Assembly: GCA_023447635.1 (NCBI GenBank) | Contig: JAEXNA010000246.1 | Coordinates: forward strand, 1-64,000 | Length of the DNA: 64,000 nucleotides | Direction: 5' to 3' | From: Vulcanimicrobiota bacterium | Lineage (GTDB): Bacteria > Vulcanimicrobiota > Xenobia > Xenobiales > JADMJV01 | Shown here: positions 13,758 to 22,040 of the stretch, one piece after another | Layout of the letters: every line of letters starts with the position of its first letter | How positions within the stretch are numbered: the stretch's first letter is position 1 | Program-made: the position numbers and the translations under genes | Notes under the pieces: generated by a model | Told to the model about the DNA's origin: nothing | Databases searched by the model: none | Seen by the model: only the letters and a program-made list of their open reading frames with translations

Positions 13758-16037
13758 ATGACGATACCTTCTGCTGTCAGTCCAGCCATAACCGGTCGCG
13801 GCCCCGTGACCAGACCCGTCGACCAGCTTTTCGCCGAGAAGCAGCCTGAGGGCTCCTACTCCGAGACGCTGCAGGACGTGTACTACTCGAAGCCCGCCGA
13901 GAGCTCTCTGCTCAGCGAGGTCACCGAGCAGAAGCAGGCTCAGTACAAAGAGCTGCTGGATCAGGCCGTGGAAGAGGGGCACCTCACCGCCGAACAGGCG
14001 GCCGCTCGCCAACAGACCTTCCAGAGCGGCGACATCGGGCCTTACTCTCCCAAAGAGAAGACGCCGCCCGGAGCCAAGGTGCTGGACATCCTGCAGGACA
14101 TGGACAACGAGCAGTTCTGCCTGATCCGTCATCCGCAGCAGTGCGGCGACGGCCTCTACCGTCCGATGGACTTCTACGTCTCTCCGGGACACCTCACCCT
14201 GAAGGCCGCGTCCCAGGGCTGGGAAGTGTCCAAGAACCCCGACGGCAGCGAAGTCCCGGTAGCCGATGTGGTGGTGGTAGGTGGAGGCCCCGGCGGCCTG
14301 ACGACCTCCTGGCAGCTGGCCCGTCGCGGCGGACGCGTGGTCTGCTTCGAGTCGGAGCTGGCCGGCTCGAACTTCAACGACGGCGGCGCCAAGGCCGTTC
14401 ATCATATGAGAACGTCGTCGGAGTTCACCAATCTTATCAACGAAGGCCACTCGTCCGCCTCACACGAGCATCCTCTGAGCCTGACCGGCACCCTGCCGGT
14501 CAGCCGTCCTCACGCCAAAGCCGGACGGGAAGGCCAGACCAAGCTCACCGGCGAGGCGATGCACGGCGTCTACCCCGACATCGTGGACAGCGACAACATC
14601 TACGCGCCCGCCACCCGGGGCGAGCTGTGGAATCACCTTTCCAACATCGCTTTCTCCCTGGCCAACGACTTCCCTGACGCGGTGCTCTGCGAGCGCTCGC
14701 CGGTGGCTGGCGTGAGCTACGGCGCCGACGGCCTGTTCGAAGTGACCACCACCCGCGGCCACAAGGTCAAGTGCAAAGAGCTGGTCCTCTCGACCGGTCT
14801 GACTGGACCGAAGGGCGAGAAGGCCAAGATGCTCAAAGTGTTCGACGACCTGCACGCCAGCGCGCCGGACAAGAGCGTCATGCTTCAGCGGATCGGCGAC
14901 GGACAGACCGAAGCCGCCGAACTCACCGACATGGTGAAGGGTGAAAAAGGCGCCACCATGGTGGTCAACGACCGCCTGCTCGGCGACCAGGCTTTCCGCC
15001 AGACTTTCGCGGCCATCCCTACCGGCGAACGCGCCGCCATGATCGGCTCGGGCGAATCGGGCATCAAAGGAGCGCTAGAGATGGCGCACCTGAACCCGAA
15101 CATCACCGTCGACCTGTTCGTCAAGGGCTACCTTGAATCGGCCCAGGTGCAGGTGCCTTCGGAGAACTTCCGTCAGCCCGTGATCGAGAAAACCCTGGAC
15201 GACCCCGACCGTTCGAAGATGCTGTCGGACATGTACAAGTTCTTCGACACCCCGGTGACCCCGCGCAGCCTGCAAGAGCTGTTCGAACTGCAGCAGGCCG
15301 GACGGGTGCGCATCCTGGAGCTGGGCAAGTACTTCGACGAGAATTCGGTCAGCCTGAGCGCCAACGAAGACGGCACCACCCGCCTGGAGTTCAAGGACCC
15401 CGAAGTCGTAGCGAACCTGAACAAGAGCGAGGCCGACTACAAGGCCAAGGGTCTGCTGCCCGAGGGCGAGTCGTTCACCAAGGGCGTGAACTACCGCGCC
15501 TTCGTGCAGGCTCCGGGTTATCACAAGACGCCGCTGGCCGAGAATCCGCTGACGGCCCAGCTGCCCAAGGAAGCTCTCCCCCGCCTGCACGCCAACTCGA
15601 TCACCTCTTCGCTGCATCCCGCTCAGTCGGCCCTGCCCGGACTGGGCACCGCGGGTCGTCACCTGGCCGAAGAGCTGGCCGAACGCGTGGTGCCCGACGA
15701 GCGCCGGGTCGAGATCTCGGTGCCGAGCGACCGCGGGATCGACTATCGGAACTACACCGACGAACAGGTCAACGCCATCATCAGCAATATCGGCCAGGAC
15801 CCTAAGGTGGCCGACGAGATCCGCAAAGAGATCGCCGAAACCGGCTCTTCCCCGCGCGAGCATCTGCTGTATCTGACTTCCGTCGACGCCAAGCTGCGTG
15901 GCATCGCCGAAAAGCCGGAAAGCGAGCGCACTCCGGCCGAGAAGGAGCTGCTCGAGCGCGGCCTGCACCTGGGCAAGCGTCTCTACGACGCTGCTCCAGA
16001 CCTGTACAAAAAAGTCGCCGCCAAGCCCGCCGAGTAG
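13758..16037 (+). CDS. Large FAD/NAD(P)-binding oxidoreductase, unusual architecture
   Basis: A 759-aa flavoprotein. Residues 1-160 are a polar, mostly helical extension without a recognised domain. A dinucleotide-binding motif VVVVGGGPGGLTTSW begins near 171 and continues into CFESELAGSNF. A second Rossmann motif, GSGESGIKGAL, lies near 429, as in two-dinucleotide flavoproteins (monooxygenases of the lysine/ornithine N-hydroxylase or Baeyer-Villiger kind). Residues about 640-755 are a helical, charged tail. Substrate unknown. It stands alone on its strand, with a strong palindromic terminator at 16070-16105 and a probable leaderless start. Its product is also strongly biased to GCC/CTG codons, as in a well-expressed gene. 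Confidence 0.78.
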   Translation: MTIPSAVSPAITGRGPVTRPVDQLFAEKQPEGSYSETLQDVYYSKPAESSLLSEVTEQKQAQYKELLDQAVEEGHLTAEQAAARQQTFQSGDIGPYSPKEKTPPGAKVLDILQDMDNEQFCLIRHPQQCGDGLYRPMDFYVSPGHLTLKAASQGWEVSKNPDGSEVPVADVVVVGGGPGGLTTSWQLARRGGRVVCFESELAGSNFNDGGAKAVHHMRTSSEFTNLINEGHSSASHEHPLSLTGTLPVSRPHAKAGREGQTKLTGEAMHGVYPDIVDSDNIYAPATRGELWNHLSNIAFSLANDFPDAVLCERSPVAGVSYGADGLFEVTTTRGHKVKCKELVLSTGLTGPKGEKAKMLKVFDDLHASAPDKSVMLQRIGDGQTEAAELTDMVKGEKGATMVVNDRLLGDQAFRQTFAAIPTGERAAMIGSGESGIKGALEMAHLNPNITVDLFVKGYLESAQVQVPSENFRQPVIEKTLDDPDRSKMLSDMYKFFDTPVTPRSLQELFELQQAGRVRILELGKYFDENSVSLSANEDGTTRLEFKDPEVVANLNKSEADYKAKGLLPEGESFTKGVNYRAFVQAPGYHKTPLAENPLTAQLPKEALPRLHANSITSSLHPAQSALPGLGTAGRHLAEELAERVVPDERRVEISVPSDRGIDYRNYTDEQVNAIISNIGQDPKVADEIRKEIAETGSSPREHLLYLTSVDAKLRGIAEKPESERTPAEKELLERGLHLGKRLYDAAPDLYKKVAAKPAE

Positions 16038-16069
16038 CGACCGCCCGTCGCGAAAGTTAACATCCTGGC

Positions 16070-16105
16070 AAACCATAGTCGGCCAATTTGGCCGACTATG
16101 GTTTT
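16070..16105. terminator. Perfect 17-bp palindrome with T-run, touching the next start codon
   Basis: AAACCATAGTCGGCCAA (16070-16086) and its exact complement (16088-16104) are separated by one base. TTTT follows, so it may be an intrinsic terminator for the flavoprotein gene, although a one-base loop needs the centre of the stem to open. The ATG of the next gene starts at 16106, directly behind it, so the same element may also control that gene as operator or mRNA hairpin. Confidence 0.6.
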
Positions 16106-16342
16106 ATGAGCGGACAAGGACCGAACTGCCACAATTGCGAGAACTTCTTCGTCACCTGGGACAACAAGGCTCCGATGGGCTGCAAAGCCTTCGGCTTCAA
16201 AGGGAAGCAGATCCCGTCCCTGGTCGTGCTACAGAGTAGCGGCAGCCCCTGCACCTATTTCCGAGACAAGAACGGCGCCTCGGCCTCGGCCGAAGAGACC
16301 ACTCTGCTGCCGGAAGGCTGCACTCTCTCCATCACCGCCTAG
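16106..16342 (+). CDS. Small four-cysteine conserved-type protein
   Basis: A 78-aa cytosolic mini-protein with Cys8-x2-Cys11, Cys26 and Cys49, probably a zinc or iron-sulfur site. Motifs CHNCENFFVTWD, GCKAFGFK and SGSPC match a family of small bacterial proteins that I recall being loosely annotated as uracil-DNA glycosylase; no glycosylase domain is present, so I do not adopt that name. The ATG at 16106 has no Shine-Dalgarno; an in-frame TTG at 16088 lies inside the palindrome. The tail after residue 58 is Ser/Ala-rich. Confidence 0.75.
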   Translation: MSGQGPNCHNCENFFVTWDNKAPMGCKAFGFKGKQIPSLVVLQSSGSPCTYFRDKNGASASAEETTLLPEGCTLSITA

Positions 16343-16414
16343 TTTTTAGAAATTTTTTCAAGGTTTCGCCCGCCGGGGGAAGGGTACGAAACCGACCTTG
16401 AGAATTTTCCAGCA

Positions 16415-17329
16415 ATGACCGACCTCACCTTAGTCGTCCTGGCCGCCGGGATGGGAAGCCGCTACGGCGGATTGAAACAACTTGATGGCGTGGGCCCCAA
16501 CGGCGAAGTGATCATGGAGTATTCCGTGTTCGACGCTCTGCGGGCCGGCGTCAACCGCTTCGTGTTCGTGATCCGGGAAAGCTTCCAGGACGCCTTCTCC
16601 GAGCAGTTGCTGTCCCGTCTTCCCTCGAACCTCGACGTTCGCCTCGCCTTTCAACGCACCGACGACCTGCCTGGCGACTTTGCCCAGCGTCTGGACCTGT
16701 CGCAGCGTGAGAAGCCGTGGGGTACGGGTCACGCCGTGTGGGCCGCCCGCGGCCAGGTCGCAAGCCCTTTCATGGCCATCAACGCCGACGACTACTACGG
16801 ACGCGAAGCGTTCGCTCAACTGGCTGCAGCCTTGAGCGGCGAAACCAACCCCGACCCCTGCATGGTCGGCTTCCGCCTGGCCAACACCCTCTCGCCCAGC
16901 GGCACCGTCTCTCGTGGCGTGTGCGATGTCGACGGTGGCCAACTGCGAGGAATCACCGAGCGGGTCAAGCTGCGCGCTGACGGCGACGGAGTGCTCGACG
17001 AGGAAAGCGGTCTTCGTTTCCCCGGTGAGACTCTGGTCTCCATGAACTGCTGGGGCTTCGGACGCGATTTCATGAGCTACCTGGAGGGCGACTTCGCCGC
17101 CTTCCTGGAGCAGGTGGAGCAGGGCCAGGCCGACGGCAAAAAGGGCGAATTCTACCTGCCCGCTGCGGTGGACCGCTGGCGCGAGAAGGCGCTGGGCGGC
17201 CCGGTGGCGGTTCGCCCTTCGGAAGAGACCTGGCTGGGGGTCACCTATCCCGAAGACAAAGAGGCCGTGGTGAACGGCCTGGCTGAGAAAATTTCCCAAG
17301 GGCACTACCCCGAAAGGCTCTGGTCATGA
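16415..17329 (+). CDS. Sugar-phosphate nucleotidyltransferase family protein
   Basis: A 304-aa GT-A fold nucleotidyltransferase. The N-terminal LAAGMGSRYGGLKQL is the pyrophosphorylase signature (GxGxRxxxxxK), and INADDYYG holds the metal-binding aspartates; WGTGHAVW precedes it. Enzymes of this type make NDP-sugars from sugar 1-phosphate and NTP. It overlaps the downstream kinase gene by 4 nt (ATGA), so kinase and nucleotidyltransferase probably act in sequence on one sugar. Which sugar and NTP are used cannot be read from the sequence. Confidence 0.88.
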   Translation: MTDLTLVVLAAGMGSRYGGLKQLDGVGPNGEVIMEYSVFDALRAGVNRFVFVIRESFQDAFSEQLLSRLPSNLDVRLAFQRTDDLPGDFAQRLDLSQREKPWGTGHAVWAARGQVASPFMAINADDYYGREAFAQLAAALSGETNPDPCMVGFRLANTLSPSGTVSRGVCDVDGGQLRGITERVKLRADGDGVLDEESGLRFPGETLVSMNCWGFGRDFMSYLEGDFAAFLEQVEQGQADGKKGEFYLPAAVDRWREKALGGPVAVRPSEETWLGVTYPEDKEAVVNGLAEKISQGHYPERLWS

Positions 17330-18426
17330 CCATCTGCAAATCCGTCGTCAAGACGTTCCTCCCCCACGTCGAGGAGTTCGAAGTCTCTACCCTGGGGAGC
17401 GGGCTCATCCACCAAACTTACCTGGTCACTTGCGCCGAGGGCCCTTTCGTTTTCCAAGAGCTCAACTGCAACGTTTTCCGTAACCCTCACGGCGTGATGT
17501 CGAACATCATGCGGGTGCAGGAGGCGTTGGAGGGGTACCCGGAGCCGACCCTGACCTTCTTGCCGCGCGCGGACGGCGAAGGGTTCCTGGCCGCCGACGG
17601 CAGCCCTCAGCGTTTTTGGCGATGCGCCCACCACTTCTGCGACACGGTGACCTACGATGTGCCTCCGGCTCCGCATTTCCTGCGCGCCGCCGCCACGGCG
17701 TTTGCCCGTTTTGGCGATCGCCTGTCGCAGTTAGACGGCAGCGAGTTCCATCCTACGATCCCTCGCTTCCACGACACGCCTCATCGCTTCGAGACGATGC
17801 AACACGCCTGGCGCGAAGCTTCGCACGACCGTCGTGCTCTGCCGGAGTATGAAGCGCTGCTCAAGCTGGCTCACGGCTTCTCCGAGTTCGGCCTCGACGG
17901 GCTGATGGCTCCTCACGTGCCCCAGGGAGTGGCCCATAACGACACCAAACTCAATAACTGCCTGTTCCACTCCGGAAAGGCCGAAGTGGTCTGCGTGATC
18001 GACCTCGACACGGTGATGGAAGGTAGCTGGCTGCTGGACTTCGGCGACCTGGCACGGACCGCCGTCTGCGCCCTACCCGAAGACACCACCGAGCTCGACC
18101 GCATCTGCGTCGACGAAGAGCGCTTCTCGGCGGTCGCTTCCGGCTACATCGAGGTGCTGCGCGACAGCGTAACCCCGGCTGAAAAGGAACGTATGGTCTA
18201 CGCCGCCTTCCTGATGACCTACGAACTGGCCCTGCGCTTCTTCACCGATCATCTGCAGAACGACATCTACTTCGGCGTGAAGCTCCCCGACCACAACCTG
18301 GTCCGGACCCGCTCTCAGCTCCGCCTGGCCCAGTGCTTCCTGGAGCAGCGCGAACGGCTGGAGTCGGTGGTGCGCCGCGAGCTGGGAAAGCGCACTGTGC
18401 CGGATAGGATGCTGGCCGCATCCTAA
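17326..18426 (+). CDS. Phosphotransferase (APH/choline-kinase fold), probable sugar 1-kinase
   Basis: A 366-aa kinase of the aminoglycoside phosphotransferase fold. The catalytic loop HNDTKLNNCLF (Brenner-type HxDxxxxN) is followed by the metal-binding DLDTV. An N-terminal GSGLIHQTY nucleotide loop and FVFQELN strand are seen. The closest known theme is the N-acetylhexosamine 1-kinase (NahK), which phosphorylates the anomeric carbon and is genetically linked to an NDP-sugar pyrophosphorylase; the coupled nucleotidyltransferase here supports that reading. The sugar specificity is inference. Strong hairpins follow the gene. Confidence 0.87.
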   Translation: MTICKSVVKTFLPHVEEFEVSTLGSGLIHQTYLVTCAEGPFVFQELNCNVFRNPHGVMSNIMRVQEALEGYPEPTLTFLPRADGEGFLAADGSPQRFWRCAHHFCDTVTYDVPPAPHFLRAAATAFARFGDRLSQLDGSEFHPTIPRFHDTPHRFETMQHAWREASHDRRALPEYEALLKLAHGFSEFGLDGLMAPHVPQGVAHNDTKLNNCLFHSGKAEVVCVIDLDTVMEGSWLLDFGDLARTAVCALPEDTTELDRICVDEERFSAVASGYIEVLRDSVTPAEKERMVYAAFLMTYELALRFFTDHLQNDIYFGVKLPDHNLVRTRSQLRLAQCFLEQRERLESVVRRELGKRTVPDRMLAAS

Positions 18427-18429
18427 CAA

Positions 18430-18505
18430 CCAGGCTCACCGCCTGGGGGGGTCGGTAGTTCGCTACCGAGGGCTCGCCCAGGCTAAAGCCTGGGGTTTCT
18501 TCTTT
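18430..18505 (+). terminator. Three consecutive hairpins ending in a T-rich tract
   Basis: Stem 1 is CCAGGC/GCCTGG (18430-18446). Stem 2 is TCGGTAG-TTCG-CTACCGA, a UUCG tetraloop (18452-18469). Stem 3 is CCCAGGC-TAAA-GCCTGGG (18477-18494), followed by GTTTCTTCTTT. Arms of stems 1 and 3 are the same sequence, so they can also pair with each other. The last stem is a good intrinsic terminator for the kinase gene. The rest of the gap to 18697 holds only a (GGGAC)x3 run at 18656-18672 and a small stem at 18680-18696 beside the next stop. Confidence 0.75.
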
Positions 18506-18697
18506 GAGAGACGCAAAGAAGCAAACGCCTTTCGCCTCGGGCCGGCTGGGCCTAGAATTGGCAGGACGTTTGGTCAGGCTCGGTTGCCGGGCCGGGTAAG
18601 CTACCGGATTGCAGCCGAGGTTCCGACTCAGTAGCAGGACTGGTTTGATCGTTTGGGACGGGACGGGACGGCCTGGTGCGAGGGCGCCCAGCCCTCC

Positions 18698-19678
18698 TCA
18701 GAGGAAGCGGTCGGCTCCTGCGCTTTCCGCCGTCCCAGCGGGATCATACTGGTACTCCTCCGGAAGGAGGTCGTTCAGCCGATCCATCAGTTTGGTGGTG
18801 ATGTCGGCGAAGGCGGGGCCGTGGTCTCGGGAGGCGGCGATGGTCAGCGGCATGAAGTCGGTGGGGGCCCCAGGCTCCTTGGACGGGTCGTAGAGGTCGC
18901 CGATGGTGTAGTGCACGTGCCCTCCCACCGAGCGACTGGAGTTGCCGGGGTAGATCAGGTCGGAACCGCTGACGGCCACCGGTAAGATCGGAACCTTCAG
19001 GTGCAGCGCCATCTGGGTGATGCCGGAGAAACCGGGAGTCAGCCGCTTCGAGCGAGTCCCCTGAGGGAAAATGAGAGGGCGGTAGCCCAACTCCAGAGCT
19101 TCCACGTTGATGCGGACCAGGGCCGCCGACAGGCTCTCGAAGTGTTCCTGGAACAGCGGAAAGTAGCCCTCATTAGAGCCGCCGGGCGCCTGACGCAGAT
19201 ACGCCTCGACCTCCGGCAAAAGCGCCTCGTCGAGCTCCTCCCCGTCCCCAATCTTGCGCAGCTGCCGGTACTCTTCGTTCGAAGGCGAGCGGTCCATCCG
19301 GGCCAACCAGTCCAGGGTCAGCAAAAAGCCGCGGGAAGGCACGGGTGTGCAGGCGCACCAGGTCAACAGCTTCCCCAGCCACTTGTGACGGAAGTACTTC
19401 CCCTTGACCCAGGGCGCCAGGGGCGGCAGCCCAACCTGGTCCAGGTGCCTCATAAAAGGAGCGTAGTTAAAACGGTCGGTGTGGTTCATCGCCACCACGA
19501 ACGGTTGCCGCGGGTCGAACTTCTCCAGGCCGTCGATCGACAGCGTCGTTCCTGACAGGCGGTAGTCTAACCCGATGTAAACCCGGGCAATCAGGATCTG
19601 CATGTACGGCACCCTGGGTAGGTGCGTTTCCTTGAGGCGGTCCAGAACGCCCAGTGTTTGAAATTTTGTCTCCGTCAT
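18698..19678 (-). CDS. PlsC-like lysophospholipid acyltransferase family protein
   Basis: A 326-aa membrane-associated acyltransferase-like protein. AMNHTDRFNYAPF (63-75) is block I and IFPQGTRSKR block III of the PlsC family. In the usual NHX4D the acid is Asp; here the residue five after His66 is Asn71. The usual FPEGTR is FPQGTR. Both are key positions, so substrate or activity may differ. An extra approximately 60-aa acidic segment lies between the blocks. The start at 19678 has AAGGGAAG in front; the frame extends upstream without support. It is the last gene of a four-gene membrane operon. Confidence 0.82.
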   Translation of the reverse strand: MTETKFQTLGVLDRLKETHLPRVPYMQILIARVYIGLDYRLSGTTLSIDGLEKFDPRQPFVVAMNHTDRFNYAPFMRHLDQVGLPPLAPWVKGKYFRHKWLGKLLTWCACTPVPSRGFLLTLDWLARMDRSPSNEEYRQLRKIGDGEELDEALLPEVEAYLRQAPGGSNEGYFPLFQEHFESLSAALVRINVEALELGYRPLIFPQGTRSKRLTPGFSGITQMALHLKVPILPVAVSGSDLIYPGNSSRSVGGHVHYTIGDLYDPSKEPGAPTDFMPLTIAASRDHGPAFADITTKLMDRLNDLLPEEYQYDPAGTAESAGADRFL

Positions 19679-19728
19679 CGCTTCCCTTATGATTTCGCCA
19701 GCAGCCCGGCCTCCCTGCCGAAGTCGCC

Positions 19729-20481
19729 CTATCCGTCTTCGGACTCTTCCGCCAGACGCGCCTTGCTTTCGATATAGGCCTTTTGCAGCGCCGTCCTCCA
19801 ACCCCGTCCCCCCGGGGCCTTGGGAATGCCAGGCTTACCTCGAGCCAGAATCTCTAGCGTAGCCGCCGTCTGAAAGAGGAAAGTCTCGTCGAAGCGACCT
19901 GCCTCGGCCAGTAGCGCCGGTAAGTACTCCGTGGCCTGAACCATCGCTTCCTGATTACGCCCAACCTGGGTCAACAGGGCAACGCGTCGGAAAACCATCC
20001 TCACCGCAAACGGCGACTTGGGCCCCATCGTCGCGTCCACCGGCCCGAGACCCGCATCGAAATAGTCCAACGCCTCGCCCAGGCGCTGATTGAGCATCAA
20101 AAACTCGGCGTAGCGGCAGCTGACGACCCCGGTAAAGAAGGCGTCCGGACCGTGAGTCGCCTGCAGTTGAGTGATCGAAGCCCGAAATCGGACGTCCGCT
20201 TCGGTGATGTCCCCTCGGGTCCAGGCCAGCATGGCTCGACTCAGGTCCAGCCGCGCCAAACGACTGTCGCTCTCTCCGATCTCCTCGAGGGATTGCCCGG
20301 CGTCGTCGAGCGCGCGCTGAACTTTGGCCTGCTCAGCCGGATCGGTGGGAAGGCGAAGCAAGCGCTTCTCTGCGGCCTTGATCGCGCCGTCGAAGCCTAT
20401 CGGACCGCGTCCCCAGAGCAGATAAAGCGGAAGCTGAAGCAGGCAGAAGACGGCAAACAGCGCCACCCAACGGTCTCTCAT
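19729..20481 (-). CDS. Membrane-anchored TPR-like protein
   Basis: A 250-aa protein with one N-terminal membrane segment (residues about 6-24, WVALFAVFCLLQLPLYLLWG) and then paired helices typical of tetratricopeptide repeats, for instance RYAEFLMLNQRLGEALDYFDAGL and RRVALLTQVGRNQEAMVQATEYL. It probably faces the periplasm and acts as a binding scaffold. It overlaps the HTTM gene by 4 nt (ATGA) and precedes the acyltransferase by 50 nt. Specific partner unknown. Confidence 0.72.
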   Translation of the reverse strand: MRDRWVALFAVFCLLQLPLYLLWGRGPIGFDGAIKAAEKRLLRLPTDPAEQAKVQRALDDAGQSLEEIGESDSRLARLDLSRAMLAWTRGDITEADVRFRASITQLQATHGPDAFFTGVVSCRYAEFLMLNQRLGEALDYFDAGLGPVDATMGPKSPFAVRMVFRRVALLTQVGRNQEAMVQATEYLPALLAEAGRFDETFLFQTAATLEILARGKPGIPKAPGGRGWRTALQKAYIESKARLAEESEDG

Positions 20482-22040
20482 CGGGCTCCTCCGGCGGCAT
20501 CGGGCACAGGCATCACGGGCTGAGAGAAGCCGGAAACCCCATCCTTGTCGTAGCTGAATGTCATCAGTTCGATCGGCCAGGTCGTACTCAAGTCCAGGTT
20601 ATCGCGCGTCACCCTGGCCACATCGGTAGAGACGCTGACAGTTCCCTTTTCTCCCAGCTGATCCCGATGAAGTCTGACAAAGCGCTCAGCCGACTGGCGC
20701 AGCACAGAGTTCCGCATCTCGCCGGTCAGGGGACGAGGGATCCTCATCCAGCGCATAGGGAGCATATAGGACTGAATGATGAAGCCTCGCACCGTCGCGG
20801 GGAACAGTTCCGACGGAGCCACCTGGAACGGCTTCCCTCCCTCGGGTCGCACCTCGATATCGTGACGCACCCACCAGTTGTAACGGTCGATCCAGTCGAA
20901 AAGGTGGTACTCCTGAGCGATACCGCCCCAATACAGGGTCGCCATGGCCGGTTCGTAGGTCGCACCGATCCCGGGGATCCCCTTACTCATCGCCAAAGCC
21001 AGCACGACCAGGTAGACCTTGATCAGCCCTTGAGTGCCTCGGGGAGGTCGCCAGGCCAGGAGGACCTCCGTCCTTCCCTCCCCCGCCTTGCGCCGGCAGA
21101 AACCGTCAATCTCCCGATGGAAGACCAGGATCATAGCCACGATCAGACCGAGGTTCGCATAGGGAACCCCAATGCTGATCGGGATGGCCAGATGAAATCC
21201 TATCTGCGCCAGACCTCCCAGGTACTTCAAGGGATGACCCTTCGGCATCAGGATCAGGAAGGGAAAAAGCGGCTCCAGCAGCAGGGTGGCGTGGTTACCG
21301 ATCCACATCATGCTCAGGTCGCCCAGGTCCCACCAGGCGCTGCTCCGGGCTAACGGCAGCTTCAGAATCACGTAGAGGGCCAACCCCTCTCGCCAGAGCG
21401 GAGACCACAATTTGGTCAGCCCCGCCGTCAGATAATAGATAAAAAGGTTGGCAAAAAAAGCGCGGACAAAGAACCCGTCGACCCTGGTCGCCACTTCGGC
21501 GCGCCAGTCGCGCGTGCGGTAGGTCAGACAATTACCGATGGGCAGAAAAAGCAGCCACCACAGCAGCAGCGTGATGGTCGAATCGTCGACGTTGATCACC
21601 GCGAAGTTCCAGCGGTGCACCGAGACCGCGACAAACCACGTCACGGCCGCACCGACCTTGGGGCGCCATCCTACCGTCAAGGCCAGAGCGCCCAGCATCC
21701 CCAAAGCCAGGAGGCCCAACTTGTAGGCGTCGGGCGAGCCCGGGAAAAACAGGCTCAGCTTGGTGAACCAGAAGTATTCCCGCAGCATGGCGTGGTCCAG
21801 GAAGCCCGACTCGGACGTGTAGTCCCGGTACTCGAGGAACAGTCGAACGTAGTAGACCACCACCATGAGCCCGGCGGCGATCCGGAAGAGATCGATGACA
21901 AAAGCGCTCAGCGGGGCGTGCAGCCGGGCCGAAAGCTCTTCAGCTCGGGCGCGCCAACGCTGCCCCCGGTCCGGCGCGGGCCCGCTGGGCGAAGATTCGG
22001 AAAGGGAGCCCGTTGGCTCAGGCGTCGGGGAGGTCTCCAT
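20478..22040 (-). CDS. HTTM-domain integral membrane protein (gamma-carboxylase-like)
   Basis: A 520-aa polytopic protein. After a Ser/Pro-rich 45-residue cytosolic start, about ten hydrophobic segments span residues 45-370. Motifs such as FRIAAGLMVVVYYVRL, WFVAVSVHRWNFAVINVDDSTITLLLWWLLFLPIG and FFANLFIYYLTAGLTKLWSPLWREGLALY are characteristic of the HTTM domain shared with vitamin-K-dependent gamma-glutamyl carboxylase. Residues about 390-520 form a soluble domain (WDYxW-like FDWIDRYNWWVRHDIEV), as in other bacterial HTTM proteins. Substrate unknown. It overlaps the upstream membrane gene by 23 nt and the TPR gene by 4 nt. Confidence 0.85.
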   Translation of the reverse strand: METSPTPEPTGSLSESSPSGPAPDRGQRWRARAEELSARLHAPLSAFVIDLFRIAAGLMVVVYYVRLFLEYRDYTSESGFLDHAMLREYFWFTKLSLFFPGSPDAYKLGLLALGMLGALALTVGWRPKVGAAVTWFVAVSVHRWNFAVINVDDSTITLLLWWLLFLPIGNCLTYRTRDWRAEVATRVDGFFVRAFFANLFIYYLTAGLTKLWSPLWREGLALYVILKLPLARSSAWWDLGDLSMMWIGNHATLLLEPLFPFLILMPKGHPLKYLGGLAQIGFHLAIPISIGVPYANLGLIVAMILVFHREIDGFCRRKAGEGRTEVLLAWRPPRGTQGLIKVYLVVLALAMSKGIPGIGATYEPAMATLYWGGIAQEYHLFDWIDRYNWWVRHDIEVRPEGGKPFQVAPSELFPATVRGFIIQSYMLPMRWMRIPRPLTGEMRNSVLRQSAERFVRLHRDQLGEKGTVSVSTDVARVTRDNLDLSTTWPIELMTFSYDKDGVSGFSQPVMPVPDAAGGAR

